Below, piece by piece: positions 1 to 9,362 of a stretch of 48,966 nt of DNA. The DNA lies in the NCBI GenBank assembly GCA_019242475.1, contig JAFAVK010000019.1:1-48966 (forward strand), read 5' to 3'. The DNA is from Acidobacteriota bacterium (GTDB lineage: Bacteria; Acidobacteriota; Blastocatellia; Pyrinomonadales; Pyrinomonadaceae). The notes below the pieces were generated by a model. The model was not told the DNA's origin and did no database searches. It saw nothing but the letters and a program-made list of their open reading frames with translations. A program made the translations under genes and the position numbers. Each line of letters opens with the position of its first letter. Position 1 is the stretch's first letter.

Positions 1-779
1 TGCAACAGCTGCCCCGTCATCCCCTCACGCCCGCTCTCGAACCGCCACGCGTCTTCCTTGCTCGCCATCCCCCACACACGCAGCCCCAGCATCGTCGCGC
101 GCCGCACCATGAACGCGTTCGTCCGCAGGTGGTACGCCGGAAACGGCAGGTAATCGCGCGCTATCTTCCGCCTCTCGACGAAACGCCGGTAGCGGCTGAC
201 GGTTCTATAGTAGGTCGCGACCAGGCCGTAGTAGTAAAGCCTGAGCGCCAGCCGCGCGGGCAGAGGCGCCGCCCTGATATTGTCGGCCAACCTCTCCGTA
301 AGCTCAAACGGGACGGGCTTGCCCCGCGGGTGCACGTCGCTCAGCACGCTCGTGTACGCGCTCGGCAAGAGGTGGTCGTACAGTATCCACGAGTAGTGGC
401 TGTTCCACGAGCCGGTGGCGCCGACGGCGCCGACGCCCTCGCGGCCGGCGTGCGCGTAGAGCTTCGCCAGCCACTCCCCGTCCAGAATCACGCTGTGCGA
501 GTTGATGAAGCACAGGTACTCGCACTCAAGCCTGCGCGCCGCCTCGAAGTAGGCCGGGATGTCCTGCGTCGGCCTCGGCGTCAGCAGTCGCTCGTGCTCG
601 ACCCCTTCCAGCTCCGCCAGCCAGGGGCCGAGTTCGCCCTCGCCGCCGAACCCGTTGAAGAGCATCACGAGGCGGTGCGGGACACCGCCCGGGTGCTCGC
701 GGTAGGAGGCGAGGAAGTGCCGCAGCGGCTCGACCCCTAAAGGCTTCCACACCAGATGCACTACGCAGATGTCTGTCAT
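1..779 (-). CDS. Glycosyltransferase-like protein, C-terminus cut by window edge
   Basis: This reading frame opens with ATG at 779 and runs off the left edge without a stop, so at least 259 residues are visible. The start overlaps the stop of the upstream SDR gene (ATGA), which implies translational coupling. Visible segments include VVHLVWKPLG at the N-terminus and CEYLCFINSHSVIL near residue 90, which resembles the nucleotide-sugar-binding acidic stretch of GT-A glycosyltransferases, although a clear DxD is not obvious. There is no signal peptide or membrane segment. Position at the end of a CDP-deoxysugar block suggests that it transfers the sugar made there, but this is inferred from context. 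A domain search on the full-length gene would settle the family. Confidence 0.6.
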   Translation of the reverse strand, partial: MTDICVVHLVWKPLGVEPLRHFLASYREHPGGVPHRLVMLFNGFGGEGELGPWLAELEGVEHERLLTPRPTQDIPAYFEAARRLECEYLCFINSHSVILDGEWLAKLYAHAGREGVGAVGATGSWNSHYSWILYDHLLPSAYTSVLSDVHPRGKPVPFELTERLADNIRAAPLPARLALRLYYYGLVATYYRTVSRYRRFVERRKIARDYLPFPAYHLRTNAFMVRRATMLGLRVWGMASKEDAWRFESGREGMTGQLL

Positions 780-1693
780 CGGGGAAGGTGCTCGCGCCAC
801 CAGGCGACGGTCTGTTCGAGCCCCGTGCCCAGCTCGTAGCGCGGCCGCCAGCCGACCTCTTCGTTGAGGCGGGTCGTGTCCGCGGCGATGACGGGCGGCT
901 CGCCGGCCCTGGCTTCGACGGCGCCGAGACGAACCAGCTCCGGCCGGCCGACCCTCTCGCCGACCTCCGTAATCACTTCGCGCAGCGCGACGGGCCGGCC
1001 CGACCCGACGTTGAAGGCGCCCGTCGCTTCGCTGTCGAGCAGCGCGACGAACGCCTCGGCCACGTCCGCGACGTGCAGGATGTCGCGCACCTGCCGGCCG
1101 TGCGAACAGCGCGCCTCTTCGCCGCGCAGCAGCGCGCCGACGACCGAGGCGACGAGCCTGTCGGGGTGTTCGTGCGGGCCGTAGAGGAAGAAGACGCGGC
1201 CCCACGCCGCGCTCAAGCCTGCCTGCGCCGCGTAGGCTTCGAGGACGAGCCGCCACGCGTGTTTGCACACGCCGTAGAGCGTCGCCGGCCGCAAAGGCGT
1301 CGCCGCCTCGGAGCAGGGCTCTTCGTGCCCCCACTCGTACTCGGCGCACGTCCCGGCCGCCACGACGCGCCGGCCGCCGGCCTCGGCGAACGCGCGCAGG
1401 AGGCCGAGGCTCGCCTGCACCCAGCGCAGGTTCTCGGGCGAAGTCCAGAACTTCCCCGGCGCCGCGTACCAAGCGAAGTGGAGCAGGTGCGTTGGACTCA
1501 GCTCGGAGACAAGCGCGGAGCTTCGTGCTTCGTCGAGGAGGTCTGCGCGGTGCCACTCGACGCCCGCGAACTCGGGGCCGCGGGGCGGCTCGCCCTTCGC
1601 GACGGCGTGCACCTCGTAGCCGCGCGCGAGGAGCGGCGCGAGGCTGTGCCGCCCGACGAAGCCGGTCGCGCCGGTCACGAGGACTCTCTTCAC
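776..1693 (-). CDS. NAD-dependent epimerase/dehydratase (SDR), deoxysugar reductase-like
   Basis: An extended SDR of 305 residues. The start is taken as GTG at 1693, because it overlaps the stop of the RmlC-type gene (GTGA) and puts the nucleotide-binding motif TGATGFVG at residue 7; a longer in-frame extension would run through the upstream gene. The catalytic YxxxK appears as YGVCK. A substrate-side segment (FFLYGPHEHPDRLV) and HVADVAEAF are typical of sugar-nucleotide SDRs. Lying directly after a C-methyltransferase and a 3,5-epimerase, it most likely performs the final 4-keto reduction (or an epimerisation) of a CDP-6-deoxyhexose. The exact stereochemistry cannot be read from the sequence. 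Confidence 0.85.
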   Translation of the reverse strand: MKRVLVTGATGFVGRHSLAPLLARGYEVHAVAKGEPPRGPEFAGVEWHRADLLDEARSSALVSELSPTHLLHFAWYAAPGKFWTSPENLRWVQASLGLLRAFAEAGGRRVVAAGTCAEYEWGHEEPCSEAATPLRPATLYGVCKHAWRLVLEAYAAQAGLSAAWGRVFFLYGPHEHPDRLVASVVGALLRGEEARCSHGRQVRDILHVADVAEAFVALLDSEATGAFNVGSGRPVALREVITEVGERVGRPELVRLGAVEARAGEPPVIAADTTRLNEEVGWRPRYELGTGLEQTVAWWREHLPR

Positions 1694-2223
1694 GACGTAA
1701 AGTCCGGGTAGTCGCGGTCGCGCGCGTTGATGATGCGCTCGCGCGCCGCGGGCCACTCGATGCCGAACGCGGGGTCGTCCCAGCGCACGCCCCGCCCGCT
1801 CGCGGCCTCGTAGTAGGAAGACATCTGGTAGAAGACCTCGGTGTCGTCCGCCAGCGTCTGGAAGCCGTGGGCGAAGCCTTCGGGGACGTAGAGCATCACG
1901 CCGTTCTCGGCCGACAGCTCGACGCCGACCCAGCCTTTGAAGGTCGGCGAGTCGGGGCGGAGGTCGATGATGGCATCGAAGATGGCGCCGCGCGTGCAGC
2001 GCACGAGCTTCGCCTGCGCGTGCGGCGCGGCCTGGTAGTGCATCCCGCGCAGAGTCCCCGCGCGCCGGTTGAAGGAGACGTTGCACTCGACGAGCGCCGG
2101 GTCAATTCCCTGCTCCGCGAACTCGCGCGCCGACCAGCTCCGCGCGAAGAAGCCGCGCTCGTCTTCGAACCGCTCCGGCTCGACGACGAACGCGCCCCCC
2201 AACCTTGTCTCTTTGAAAATCAT
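1690..2223 (-). CDS. rfbC: RmlC-type nucleotide-sugar 3,5-epimerase (dTDP-4-dehydrorhamnose 3,5-epimerase family)
   Basis: A cupin-type epimerase of 177 residues, close to the usual 180. It starts with MIFKETRLGG and carries RGFFARSW, GTLRGMHYQ (the His of the active site), KLVRCTRGAIFDAIIDLR and VPEGFAHGFQTL, all hallmark RmlC segments. The family epimerises C3 and C5 of 4-keto-6-deoxyhexose nucleotides. Its neighbours are RfbF, RfbG and a C-methyltransferase, so its in vivo substrate may be a CDP-linked 4-keto sugar, with epimerisation at C3 and/or C5. It could also serve dTDP-rhamnose synthesis with RmlB and RmlD encoded at 22922 and 25471, since no other rmlC is visible. The stop overlaps the next gene's GTG start. 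Confidence 0.88.
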   Translation of the reverse strand: MIFKETRLGGAFVVEPERFEDERGFFARSWSAREFAEQGIDPALVECNVSFNRRAGTLRGMHYQAAPHAQAKLVRCTRGAIFDAIIDLRPDSPTFKGWVGVELSAENGVMLYVPEGFAHGFQTLADDTEVFYQMSSYYEAASGRGVRWDDPAFGIEWPAARERIINARDRDYPDFTS

Positions 2224-2249
2224 GCTGAAGGTTCCCGGGCGCGGGCCGC

Positions 2250-3551
2250 TCAGACGACCCTCACCTCCGGGATCGGGATGATGAAGCGGCCGCCGCGCTC
2301 GCGGTACGCTTGCTGCTGCGCGAGGATTTCGTCGGCGAAGTTCCAGGTGAGCAGCAGGCAGTAGTCGGGCATCTCCCCGAGCAGCCTTTCGGGCGGGTCG
2401 ATCCGCAGGTGCGTGCCCGGCGTGTAGCGCCCCTGCTTGACCGTGCTGCGGTCAACGACGAAGTCGAGCGTCTCGCGCCCGAGGCCGAAGTAGTTGAGCA
2501 GGGTGCTGCCCTTGGCCGACGCGCCGTAGACGGCAACACGCTTGCCCTCGGATTTCAATTCGTGAAGGAGCGACACCAACTCGCGGCGCAGCCGCTCGAC
2601 CTTCTCGCCGAAGCCGCGGTAGAAGTCGAAGCCGGACGCGCCCCAGCGCTCCTCCTCCGCGCGCAGGCTCCGCACCGCCTCCGACTGCTCGCCCTCGCCC
2701 GAGCCCGCGTAGATGCGCAGCGTGCCGCCGTGGATGGGCAGCAGCTCGGCGTCGCGGATGAAGAGGCCGTGGCGGCCGAAGAGGCGTTCGAGCGCCGTCA
2801 GGGAGAAGTAGCAGAGGTGCTCGTGGTAGATCGTGTCGAACTCTGTGCCGTCGATCATCTCCCTGACGTAAGGCACCTCGACGACGGCCACGCCGTCCGG
2901 CTTGAGCAGCCGCGCGAAGCCGCGCACGACCCCGTTCAGGTCGGCCACGTGCGCCAGCACGTTGTTGGCGTGAATCACGTCGGCCCGCCGCCCCGCGGCC
3001 GCGAGCTGTTCGGCCAGCTCCGCGCCGAAGAACTCGCAGACGGTCTCGACGCCGCGCTCGCGCGCGAGCTGCGCGATGTTCGTCGCCGGCTCCACGCCGA
3101 GGACGGGCACGCCCGCGCGCACGTAATATTGGAGGAGGTAGCCGTCGTTGCTCGCCACCTCGACGACGAGGCTGTCCGGCCCCAGAGACCGCTCGCGCGT
3201 GAGGCGCGTCGCGATCTCCTCGGCGTGGCGCAGCATCGTGTCGGAGAAGGAGGAGAGGTAGAAGTACTCGCGGAAGAGTTTCTCCGGCGGCACCGTCTCG
3301 GTAATTTGCACGAGCGAGCAGGCGGGGCAGAAGGCGAGGTCGAGCGGGAAGGACTCCTCCGGCTCGCCCAACTGCTCCTCGCCGAGCAGCGCGTTCGCCA
3401 GCGGCGTGCGCCCGAGCGACAGCACGAGTTCCAGCCGGCGCTCCCCGCACGAGCGGCAGGAGGCGGCGACCGGCGCCCCCACTTCGGCGCCCGCGGCGCC
3501 CGCCTCCTTCAACTCGCCGCCGCCCTCCGCGGCGGCCGCCCCGTTGCTCAT
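2250..3551 (-). CDS. Sugar C-methyltransferase (TylC3/NovU/TcaB9 type)
   Basis: A SAM-dependent methyltransferase of 433 residues with the three-part layout of deoxysugar C-methyltransferases. An N-terminal zinc-binding module has Cys pairs at 32/35 and 75/78 (CRSC and CPAC). A Rossmann methyltransferase core carries [15 protein letters not shown], and a C-terminal domain follows. The active-site motif YHEH lies near residue 240. Characterised relatives add a methyl group to C3 of a 4-keto-6-deoxyhexose nucleotide. The first 30 residues are low-complexity Ala/Gly and probably disordered. The ATG overlaps the RfbG stop (ATGA). Together with RfbF and RfbG it points to a branched CDP-6-deoxyhexose; the substrate assignment is inference from neighbours. 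Confidence 0.87.
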   Translation of the reverse strand: MSNGAAAAEGGGELKEAGAAGAEVGAPVAASCRSCGERRLELVLSLGRTPLANALLGEEQLGEPEESFPLDLAFCPACSLVQITETVPPEKLFREYFYLSSFSDTMLRHAEEIATRLTRERSLGPDSLVVEVASNDGYLLQYYVRAGVPVLGVEPATNIAQLARERGVETVCEFFGAELAEQLAAAGRRADVIHANNVLAHVADLNGVVRGFARLLKPDGVAVVEVPYVREMIDGTEFDTIYHEHLCYFSLTALERLFGRHGLFIRDAELLPIHGGTLRIYAGSGEGEQSEAVRSLRAEEERWGASGFDFYRGFGEKVERLRRELVSLLHELKSEGKRVAVYGASAKGSTLLNYFGLGRETLDFVVDRSTVKQGRYTPGTHLRIDPPERLLGEMPDYCLLLTWNFADEILAQQQAYRERGGRFIIPIPEVRVV

Positions 3552-4567
3552 AAAGCCTCCCCCGCCCCCGCGTGCGCGCCGCGCCCCTCGCCGTGCGCCC
3601 CGAGGAAATCTTTGTACCAGTCAATCGTCCGCCCGAGCGCTTCGTCGAGCGTGAAGAGCGGCCGCCAGCCGAGCACGCGCCGCGCCTTCTCGGCGCTGAG
3701 GTACTGGTGGCGGATCTCGTTCGTCGCCTCGTTGCGCACGTCGGGTTCGAGGTCGCTGCCCATCAGCCGGAGGATGCGCTCGACCAGCTCCAGGACGGTC
3801 ACCTGAATCTCGTTCGAGAAGTTGAACGCCTCGCCGCGCAGGGCCGAGTCGCCGGCCAGCTTCTCGGCCAGAACCATGTTGGCGGCCGCGCCGTCCTCGG
3901 CGTAGAAGTAATCGCGGATGAACTGGCCGTCGGAGCGGATGACGGGGCGCTGGCCGCGGAGCACCGAGCGGACGGTGCCGGGCACGATGCGGTTCCAGTT
4001 GAGGTCGCCGCCGCCGTAGAAGTTGCCGCAGCGCGTGACGGCGACGGGGAGCCCGTAGGTGTGGCCGTACGCCTGCGCGATGAGGTCGGCGCACGACTTG
4101 CTCACGTCGTAAGGGTGACGCCCTTGCAGCGGCGCCTCCTCGCTGTAGGGGAGTTGCTCGTGCTCGCCGTACGCCTTATCCGAAGAGGCGACGACGATCT
4201 GTCTGACGAGCGGGCTGCGGCGGCAGGCTTCCAGAAGCGCCCACGTCCCGGCGACGTTGGCCTCGAAGGTCGAGACCGGGTTGCGGTTGGCGATGCCGAC
4301 GATGGTCTGCGCCGCGAGGTGGATGACGGTGTCGGTCTCGTACTCGCCGAGCACGCGCTCCATGAGCGCCTGGTCGCGCACGTCGCCGCGGACGACCCGC
4401 ACGCTCCCGGTCAGCCCCGCGCGGACGAACTCGCTCTGCGGCACCCAGTCGCGCACGAGGCAGGTCACCTCGGCGCCCGCCCCGACCAGCCGGCGCACCA
4501 GCCACCCGCCGACGAGCCCCGTCGCGCCCGTGACGAACGTCGGGCGGTCGAGCCAAAAGTTACTCAC
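3548..4567 (-). CDS. rfbG: CDP-glucose 4,6-dehydratase
   Basis: An extended SDR of 339 residues that converts CDP-glucose to CDP-4-keto-6-deoxyglucose. The start is GTG at 4567, overlapping the RfbF stop (GTGA); the in-frame extension upstream is only the RfbF gene read in another frame. Visible motifs are TGATGLVG near residue 12, [20 protein letters not shown] (the YxxxK dyad), [19 protein letters not shown] and the C-terminal [13 protein letters not shown]. The [12 protein letters not shown] stretch is typical of CDP-glucose dehydratases rather than RmlB. It is slightly shorter than the usual 355-360 residues. It is coupled with RfbF upstream and the C-methyltransferase downstream. Confidence 0.9.
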   Translation of the reverse strand: MSNFWLDRPTFVTGATGLVGGWLVRRLVGAGAEVTCLVRDWVPQSEFVRAGLTGSVRVVRGDVRDQALMERVLGEYETDTVIHLAAQTIVGIANRNPVSTFEANVAGTWALLEACRRSPLVRQIVVASSDKAYGEHEQLPYSEEAPLQGRHPYDVSKSCADLIAQAYGHTYGLPVAVTRCGNFYGGGDLNWNRIVPGTVRSVLRGQRPVIRSDGQFIRDYFYAEDGAAANMVLAEKLAGDSALRGEAFNFSNEIQVTVLELVERILRLMGSDLEPDVRNEATNEIRHQYLSAEKARRVLGWRPLFTLDEALGRTIDWYKDFLGAHGEGRGAHAGAGEAL

Positions 4568-5334
4568 TCCCAAGACCTCCACGGCGCCCGCTTCTCCTCC
4601 CAGAGGCTTTCGAGCAGGCGCTTGTCGCGCAGCGTGTCCATGCACTGCCAGAAGTTGTCGTGGCGGAAGGCGGCGAGCTGCCGGTCTTCGGCCAGCCGCT
4701 CCAAGGCGTCTGCTTCGAGCACCGTGTGGTCGCCCTCCAAGTAGTCGAAGACTGCCGGCTCGAAGACCATGAACCCGCCGTTGATCCAGCCCTCGCCGAT
4801 CTGCGGCTTCTCGGTGAACTCGGCCACGAGGTCGCCGTCGAAGACGATGCCGCCGAAGCGCGCGGGCGGGCGCACCGCCGTCACGGTGGCGACGCGCCCG
4901 TGCGCGCGGTGGAAGGCGAGCAGGTCGCGCAGGTTCACGTCGCACACGCCGTCGCCGTAGGTGAGCATGAAGGTCTCGTCCCCGAGCCCCTCGCGGAGGC
5001 GGCGCAGGCGCCCGCCCGTGTTCGTCTCCTGGCCCGTGTCGGCGAGGTGGACGACCCAGTCGTCGGTCGCGCCGCCGTGCTTCTCGACCTTGCCGCACGA
5101 GAGGTCAACCGTCATGCTCCCGTCGAGCGCGTGGTAGTCGATGAAGTAGCGCTTGATGAAGTCGCCCCGGTAGCCCAGCGCGAGGAAGAACTCCTTGAAG
5201 CCGTGGTGGGCGTAGTGCTTCATGATGTGCCAGAGGATGGGGTGGCCCCCGATCTCGACCATCGGCTTCGGCCTGACCACCGTCTCCTCCGCCAGGCGCG
5301 TGCCGAGGCCGCCCGCGAGAATCACGACTTTCAC
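4564..5334 (-). CDS. rfbF: Glucose-1-phosphate cytidylyltransferase
   Basis: A nucleotidyltransferase of 256 residues, the usual length for RfbF, making CDP-glucose from CTP and glucose-1-phosphate. The N-terminal signature is LAGGLGTRL followed by [17 protein letters not shown], with [12 protein letters not shown] for metal and nucleotide binding, [10 protein letters not shown], and the family-typical [10 protein letters not shown] and [11 protein letters not shown] near the end. It opens the CDP-sugar block. About 47 bp separate it from the upstream methyltransferase gene, and it overlaps RfbG by four bases. The product would feed RfbG and then the C-methyltransferase, epimerase and reductase encoded downstream. 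Confidence 0.94.
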   Translation of the reverse strand: MKVVILAGGLGTRLAEETVVRPKPMVEIGGHPILWHIMKHYAHHGFKEFFLALGYRGDFIKRYFIDYHALDGSMTVDLSCGKVEKHGGATDDWVVHLADTGQETNTGGRLRRLREGLGDETFMLTYGDGVCDVNLRDLLAFHRAHGRVATVTAVRPPARFGGIVFDGDLVAEFTEKPQIGEGWINGGFMVFEPAVFDYLEGDHTVLEADALERLAEDRQLAAFRHDNFWQCMDTLRDKRLLESLWEEKRAPWRSWE

Positions 5335-5381
5335 TTTAGAACAGTGCTCCTTAATTTCCCGGCGCGTCCGGGTTGCTCATC

Positions 5382-6263
5382 TTAACGTTTGCCGGCCGGC
5401 CCGGCCACACCGGCGCGGGCCGAGGTCTCTTCGAACTCCGCGCGGACGGCCTTCAGACTCTCCTCCGCGGAGGCGAGGTCTTCGCGCGCGCCCTTCCGCA
5501 GGACGAACGTCCCCTCGTTGCCGTAGGCGCAGAAGGCTTCGACCTCGAAGTCGAGGCCGTAGCGGCGGAGCGCCGCGACGAACTCAAGCATCTCCGTCTG
5601 AGACCAGACGTGGAAGTGCGTGTCCCGGTTCTCGGGGTCGGCGGCGAGGCGGCGGACGCGCTCCTCGTCCTCGACGCCGACGACCTTGCGGAACACCTCC
5701 TCGAAGTGCGCCGTGCGCGACCAGGCGGGGCCTTCCTCGTGGTCGCGCTTCAGGTGCTCCCAGGTCGTCGCCGGCCGGTGGAAGTCGAACGTGAAGCGGC
5801 GGTCGGGGATGGCGAGGAACAGGATGCCGCCGGGCTTGAGCACGCGGAGCCAGTTCTTGACGGCCCCGATGGGGTCTTCCATGTGCTCGATGAGGTGGCA
5901 CGCGATCAGGAAGTCCTGGCTCTCGTCCGCGACGCTCGCCAGCCGCGCGCCGTCATCGACGATGTCGGGCGACTTGAATTGCAAGTTCGGGTGGCGCCGC
6001 CGCAGCTCTTCGGGCGTTTCGAAATCGACGTAGCTGACCCGCGCGAGGTCGTCGATGGGGAGAGGGCTGTTGAGCGCGCCGACCTCCAACCCCGCCCCGC
6101 GCAGGTAGCCCCGCGCCAGCGACTCGCGGTCGTGCGCGCCGACCTCCGTGGCCTCGCGCCGGAGGGCGTGGTGCACGCAGTACGACCTGACGTTCCGCGG
6201 CAGCGCCCCGGCGAGCGGGTCGAGCACCCTCGTGACGAGCAGTTCCTTAATCGATGCGAACAT
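5382..6263 (-). CDS. Class I SAM-dependent methyltransferase
   Basis: A protein of 293 residues starting at ATG 6263 (MFASIKELL), chosen because a purine-rich GGGGAAGGAA lies just upstream. Longer in-frame starts have no such site and would overlap the upstream gene's end. The methyltransferase core shows LEVGALNSPLPI, then HLIEHMEDP (post-II region) and LRVLKPGGILFLAIPDRR. A charged C-terminal tail, partly coiled coil, follows residue 270. The methylated substrate is probably a sugar or glycan residue, given the flanking glycosyltransferase and CDP-sugar genes, but nothing in the sequence fixes it. Confidence 0.75.
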   Translation of the reverse strand: MFASIKELLVTRVLDPLAGALPRNVRSYCVHHALRREATEVGAHDRESLARGYLRGAGLEVGALNSPLPIDDLARVSYVDFETPEELRRRHPNLQFKSPDIVDDGARLASVADESQDFLIACHLIEHMEDPIGAVKNWLRVLKPGGILFLAIPDRRFTFDFHRPATTWEHLKRDHEEGPAWSRTAHFEEVFRKVVGVEDEERVRRLAADPENRDTHFHVWSQTEMLEFVAALRRYGLDFEVEAFCAYGNEGTFVLRKGAREDLASAEESLKAVRAEFEETSARAGVAGPAGKR

Positions 6264-6312
6264 GGGGTTCCTTCCCCGGACATTCAAAGTCTTCACACGC
6301 GCCCGGCGGGAT

Positions 6313-7383
6313 TCACGGGAAAGTATATTCCCCCCGGTAAAACTTCCGCAGGTTCTCACGAAACTTCTCGACGCCGTAGAGTTCGCCCAGCAGGTCGAAG
6401 GTCTGCCGCCAGCACCTCTCGTACGGCCCGGGGTCGTCCAGCCTCCGGAGGTCGGGCACCATCCGTTCCAGCAGAGTCTCCCAGGAAGGGTAGACCGTCT
6501 CCAGGCGCGCGAAGGCCGGCGTGAAGAACCGCTCGTTGAAGACGGCGAAGGAGACCCCGCCGCTGTAGACCGGCTCCACGAAATACCCGTCCAGCCCCTC
6601 CCCGAAAGTCAAAGACCACTTGGCGCGGCCGACCAGTCGCTTGTAGTCCTCGTAGGTGAGCCCCCCGACGACTTCAATTTTCAAATCCGGCAGCGCCCGC
6701 GCGAGTTGCCCCAGCACCTGCGCCTTCAAAGGGTGCTCGTCGTGCGAGACGATGAGGAGCTGCTCCTTCTCCCGGTAGCCCGACCGCGTGTAAAGCTCCG
6801 GCCCGCTCAGGACGGAGAGCCGGTGCAGCGTCACCCCCAGCTTCTCGCGCGTCGCGAGGTTACTGTACGCCTCGTGCGCGGTCGTGCAGGTGACCCTCCC
6901 GAAGTGCGTCAACTCCCGGAGACGGCCCTCGTCAATCAGGTCGATGTTCTGAACCATCACGTTGAAGTGGACTTCCCGTGCCTTCCGCAGCAGCGGCCCC
7001 CCGGCCGACGCGAGCCAGGTCGCCATCTGGCCGCTCGCGGCCGCGTACTCGGGCACGTGCAGCAGCAGGTAGTCGAGGGGGCGGCACCGCTCCAGGACGG
7101 CGTTCAGGTTCAGGATGTAGTTACTGTTCTCGAACCAAGTGTACTTGGGCAGCAGCGGCTCGCCCGGGACGGTGCACATGACGACCCGCGCCCCGTGGAC
7201 GCGCCGCAGCGCCTTCGACTCCTTGTACAAGGCCGCGATGGAGAGGACGCCGCCCGAAGGCGCCTCGTACCCGGGCGTCAGGAAGACTATCAGCCGCCTC
7301 GCCCGGAGGGCCAGGGCGGTCGAGACCTTGCGGTCGAGGCGCTCCTTGAGCGGCAGTGAGTGCGGGTCGGTTCGGTCAGACAA
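6313..7383 (-). CDS. Glycosyltransferase-like protein (GT-B fold suspected)
   Basis: A soluble protein of 356 residues with no signal peptide. The N-terminal half has RLIVFLTPGYEAPSGGV, which resembles the glycine-rich start of GT4-like enzymes. The C-terminal half has QLLIVSHDEHPLKAQVL, then FGEGLDGYFVEPVYSGG, resembling the acidic donor-site loop of GT-B enzymes, where a Glu contacts the sugar nucleotide. I do not recognise a named family. Its place between an aminotransferase and a methyltransferase in an ABC-exported glycan locus supports a sugar-transfer role. It could also be a non-catalytic relative. It starts 8 bp after the DegT gene stop. Confidence 0.55.
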   Translation of the reverse strand: MSDRTDPHSLPLKERLDRKVSTALALRARRLIVFLTPGYEAPSGGVLSIAALYKESKALRRVHGARVVMCTVPGEPLLPKYTWFENSNYILNLNAVLERCRPLDYLLLHVPEYAAASGQMATWLASAGGPLLRKAREVHFNVMVQNIDLIDEGRLRELTHFGRVTCTTAHEAYSNLATREKLGVTLHRLSVLSGPELYTRSGYREKEQLLIVSHDEHPLKAQVLGQLARALPDLKIEVVGGLTYEDYKRLVGRAKWSLTFGEGLDGYFVEPVYSGGVSFAVFNERFFTPAFARLETVYPSWETLLERMVPDLRRLDDPGPYERCWRQTFDLLGELYGVEKFRENLRKFYRGEYTFP

Positions 7384-7391
7384 TCAACACC

Positions 7392-8594
7392 CTACACTTC
7401 AGGCGGAGCGCCGAGCCCCCGGATTTCCCCTGCGCGCCCCAGCGCGGCGCGGATGATGTCGCAGATGAGGCCGACGGCGTCCGGGGTGACTGTCTGGCCG
7501 GTGGGCAGCGACAGCACGCGCGCGGCCAGCCCCTCGGTCTCGGGCAGATGCAGGTCGGGGAAGTCCGAGCGGTAGGGCTCCATGCGGTGGCACCCCGGGT
7601 AGAAGTAGCGGCGGGCCAGCACGTTCTCCGCGAGCAGCACGCGCATCAGCTCGTCCCGCGTCAGCCCGGCCGCGGCCTCGTCCACCTCCGTCACGACGTA
7701 CTGGAAGTTGTTCTCCTCCCCGCGGTCGTACTCGATGAGCTTGACCCCGGCCACCCCGCGCAGCCCCTCGGCGTACAGCTCGTAGTTCCGCCGGTTGACG
7801 GCGATGAACTCGTCGAGGCTCTCCAGGTTGGTCAGCCCCATCGCCGCCGCGACCTCGGCCATCTTGCCGTTGATGCCGATGGAGACCACCTCGTCGTAGC
7901 CGGCGAAGCCGAAGTTCTTCATGAGCCGCATCCTGTTCGCCAGCTCGTCGTTGTTCGTGACGACGGCCCCGCCCTCGAACGTGTTGAAGAACTTCGTCGC
8001 GTGGAAGCTGAAGACCTCGGCGTCGCCGAAGCCCCCGATCATGCGCCCCTTGTACGAGCAGCCGAAGGCGTGGGCGGAGTCGAAGAGGAGCTTGAGGTCG
8101 TGCCGCCCCGCGACCTCCGCCAGGCCGTCGATGTCGCAGGGCCGCCCCCAGACGTGGACGCCGATGATGCCGGTCGTCCGCGGCGTGAGCACGCGCTCCA
8201 CCTGCGCGGGGTCGATGTTGTGCGTGCGCGGGTCGATGTCGCAGAAGACGGGCGTGACCTGCTGCCACCGCGCGGCGTGCGCGGTGGCGATGAAGGTGAA
8301 GGAGGGGACGACGACTTCGCCCGTCAGGCCCAGGGCGCGGATGGCGATCTCCAGGGCGACGGTGGCGTTGCACATCACGACGCAGTGCTTGACGCCGACC
8401 ATCTCGGCGAGCCGCTGCTCGAACTCCTTCTCGAGCGGGCCGCTGTTCGAGAGCCACCTCGTGTCGAGGAGGCGATCGATCCGCTTCAAGAGGCTCGCGC
8501 GGTCGCCAATGTTGGGCCGCCCCACGTGGAGTTTTTCGGAGTCGGAGAACGCCGGCTCGCCGCCGAGGATAGCCAAATCCCTTAATTTCGACAT
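7392..8594 (-). CDS. DegT/DnrJ/EryC1/StrS-family aminotransferase
   Basis: A PLP-dependent sugar aminotransferase of 400 residues. The PLP lysine is K201 in SFHATKFFNTFEGGA, a variant seen in 4-keto-6-deoxyhexose aminotransferases, and the cofactor-contacting Asp lies in LLFDSAHAFG. It also has KHCVVMCNATVALEIAI and VVVPSFTFIATAHA. The family adds an amino group from glutamate to a keto-sugar nucleotide. It lies next to a TylF-like O-methyltransferase and downstream of an ATP-grasp ligase, so the amino sugar it makes may be the acceptor for an acyl group made by the upstream cassette. That link is inference; the position aminated (C3 or C4) cannot be read. Confidence 0.87.
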   Translation of the reverse strand: MSKLRDLAILGGEPAFSDSEKLHVGRPNIGDRASLLKRIDRLLDTRWLSNSGPLEKEFEQRLAEMVGVKHCVVMCNATVALEIAIRALGLTGEVVVPSFTFIATAHAARWQQVTPVFCDIDPRTHNIDPAQVERVLTPRTTGIIGVHVWGRPCDIDGLAEVAGRHDLKLLFDSAHAFGCSYKGRMIGGFGDAEVFSFHATKFFNTFEGGAVVTNNDELANRMRLMKNFGFAGYDEVVSIGINGKMAEVAAAMGLTNLESLDEFIAVNRRNYELYAEGLRGVAGVKLIEYDRGEENNFQYVVTEVDEAAAGLTRDELMRVLLAENVLARRYFYPGCHRMEPYRSDFPDLHLPETEGLAARVLSLPTGQTVTPDAVGLICDIIRAALGRAGEIRGLGAPPEV

Positions 8595-8613
8595 CGCTAA
8601 AAACTCTCAGGGC

Positions 8614-9318
8614 TCAGGGCTTGACCACGTACGCCGTCGGCATCCACCCGAACGGGAACGTCCGCAGTTGCGCGTCGGGGAGCACCTCCCGGATGGCGCG
8701 CGCCTCGCCGGGCGCGTGCTCGTGGTTGAACTGGTCGAGGACGAGGACGCCGCCGCTCGTCAGCCGCGGCCAGAAGTTGATGAGGCAGCTCTTGACCACG
8801 TCGTACTGGCCGGCGTCGAGGAAGACGAGCTTGAACTGCAAGGACTGGTGCTTCTCGAAAAAGTCGGCCAGCTCTTCCTTGAGGTCGAGCTTGTGGATGT
8901 GCACGAGGTGGTCGAGCTTCTGCGCCTTAATCAGGCGCATGAGCCGCAGGTAGTCCTCCTTGTAAGAGGAGACGCCCGCCTCGTCGCGCTCCTCGGCCGA
9001 CGGATCCATCCCCTCGAACCAGTCGAAGCCGTGGACGAGCGTCAGCGACTCGCCCTCGAAGATTTGCGTCAGCTTCGCGAAGAGGAGCGTGCCCGCGCCC
9101 TTGTAGACGCCGGCCTCGGCGATGTGGCCGGCCACGCCGAGCGTCATCTTGTACAGCTCGTAGAGCACGAGGAACCGCGAGAGCGTCATGTGGCCCACGA
9201 AGCTGGGGAAGTGGTGGATGAGGTCTTCGGCCGAGTAGCCGAGCGACAGCACCTCCTTGAGCCCCTCGTAGTAGGGCTCTTTCCGCTCGGCGAACTTGCG
9301 CGTTTCGTACTCGGCCAT
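8614..9318 (-). CDS. TylF/MycF-like O-methyltransferase
   Basis: A SAM-dependent methyltransferase of 234 residues, close to macrocin O-methyltransferase TylF and MycF in length. The SAM site is AEAGVYKGAGTLLFAKL, the metal/catalytic Asp region is LVFLDAGQYDVVKSCL, and LTSGGVLVLDQFNHE matches the 'LxxGGvvviDDY' segment of the family, with the second acidic metal ligand retained. Such enzymes methylate sugar hydroxyls using a divalent metal. It sits between an amidohydrolase and a sugar aminotransferase on the same strand with short gaps, so it probably methylates a hydroxyl on the sugar or on an acyl decoration. Confidence 0.8.
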   Translation of the reverse strand: MAEYETRKFAERKEPYYEGLKEVLSLGYSAEDLIHHFPSFVGHMTLSRFLVLYELYKMTLGVAGHIAEAGVYKGAGTLLFAKLTQIFEGESLTLVHGFDWFEGMDPSAEERDEAGVSSYKEDYLRLMRLIKAQKLDHLVHIHKLDLKEELADFFEKHQSLQFKLVFLDAGQYDVVKSCLINFWPRLTSGGVLVLDQFNHEHAPGEARAIREVLPDAQLRTFPFGWMPTAYVVKP

Positions 9319-9362
9319 TGTCCTGCTCGTCCTTTCTGGTCGTCGGTCGGCCCGGGGGCGCT

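Noticed and set aside
2310..3806. Long plus-strand open frame opposite the C-methyltransferase and RfbG genes
   Set aside because: It is the antisense shadow of real genes in very GC-rich DNA; its translation is Arg/Ala/Val-rich with no family features, while the minus strand encodes clear enzymes.
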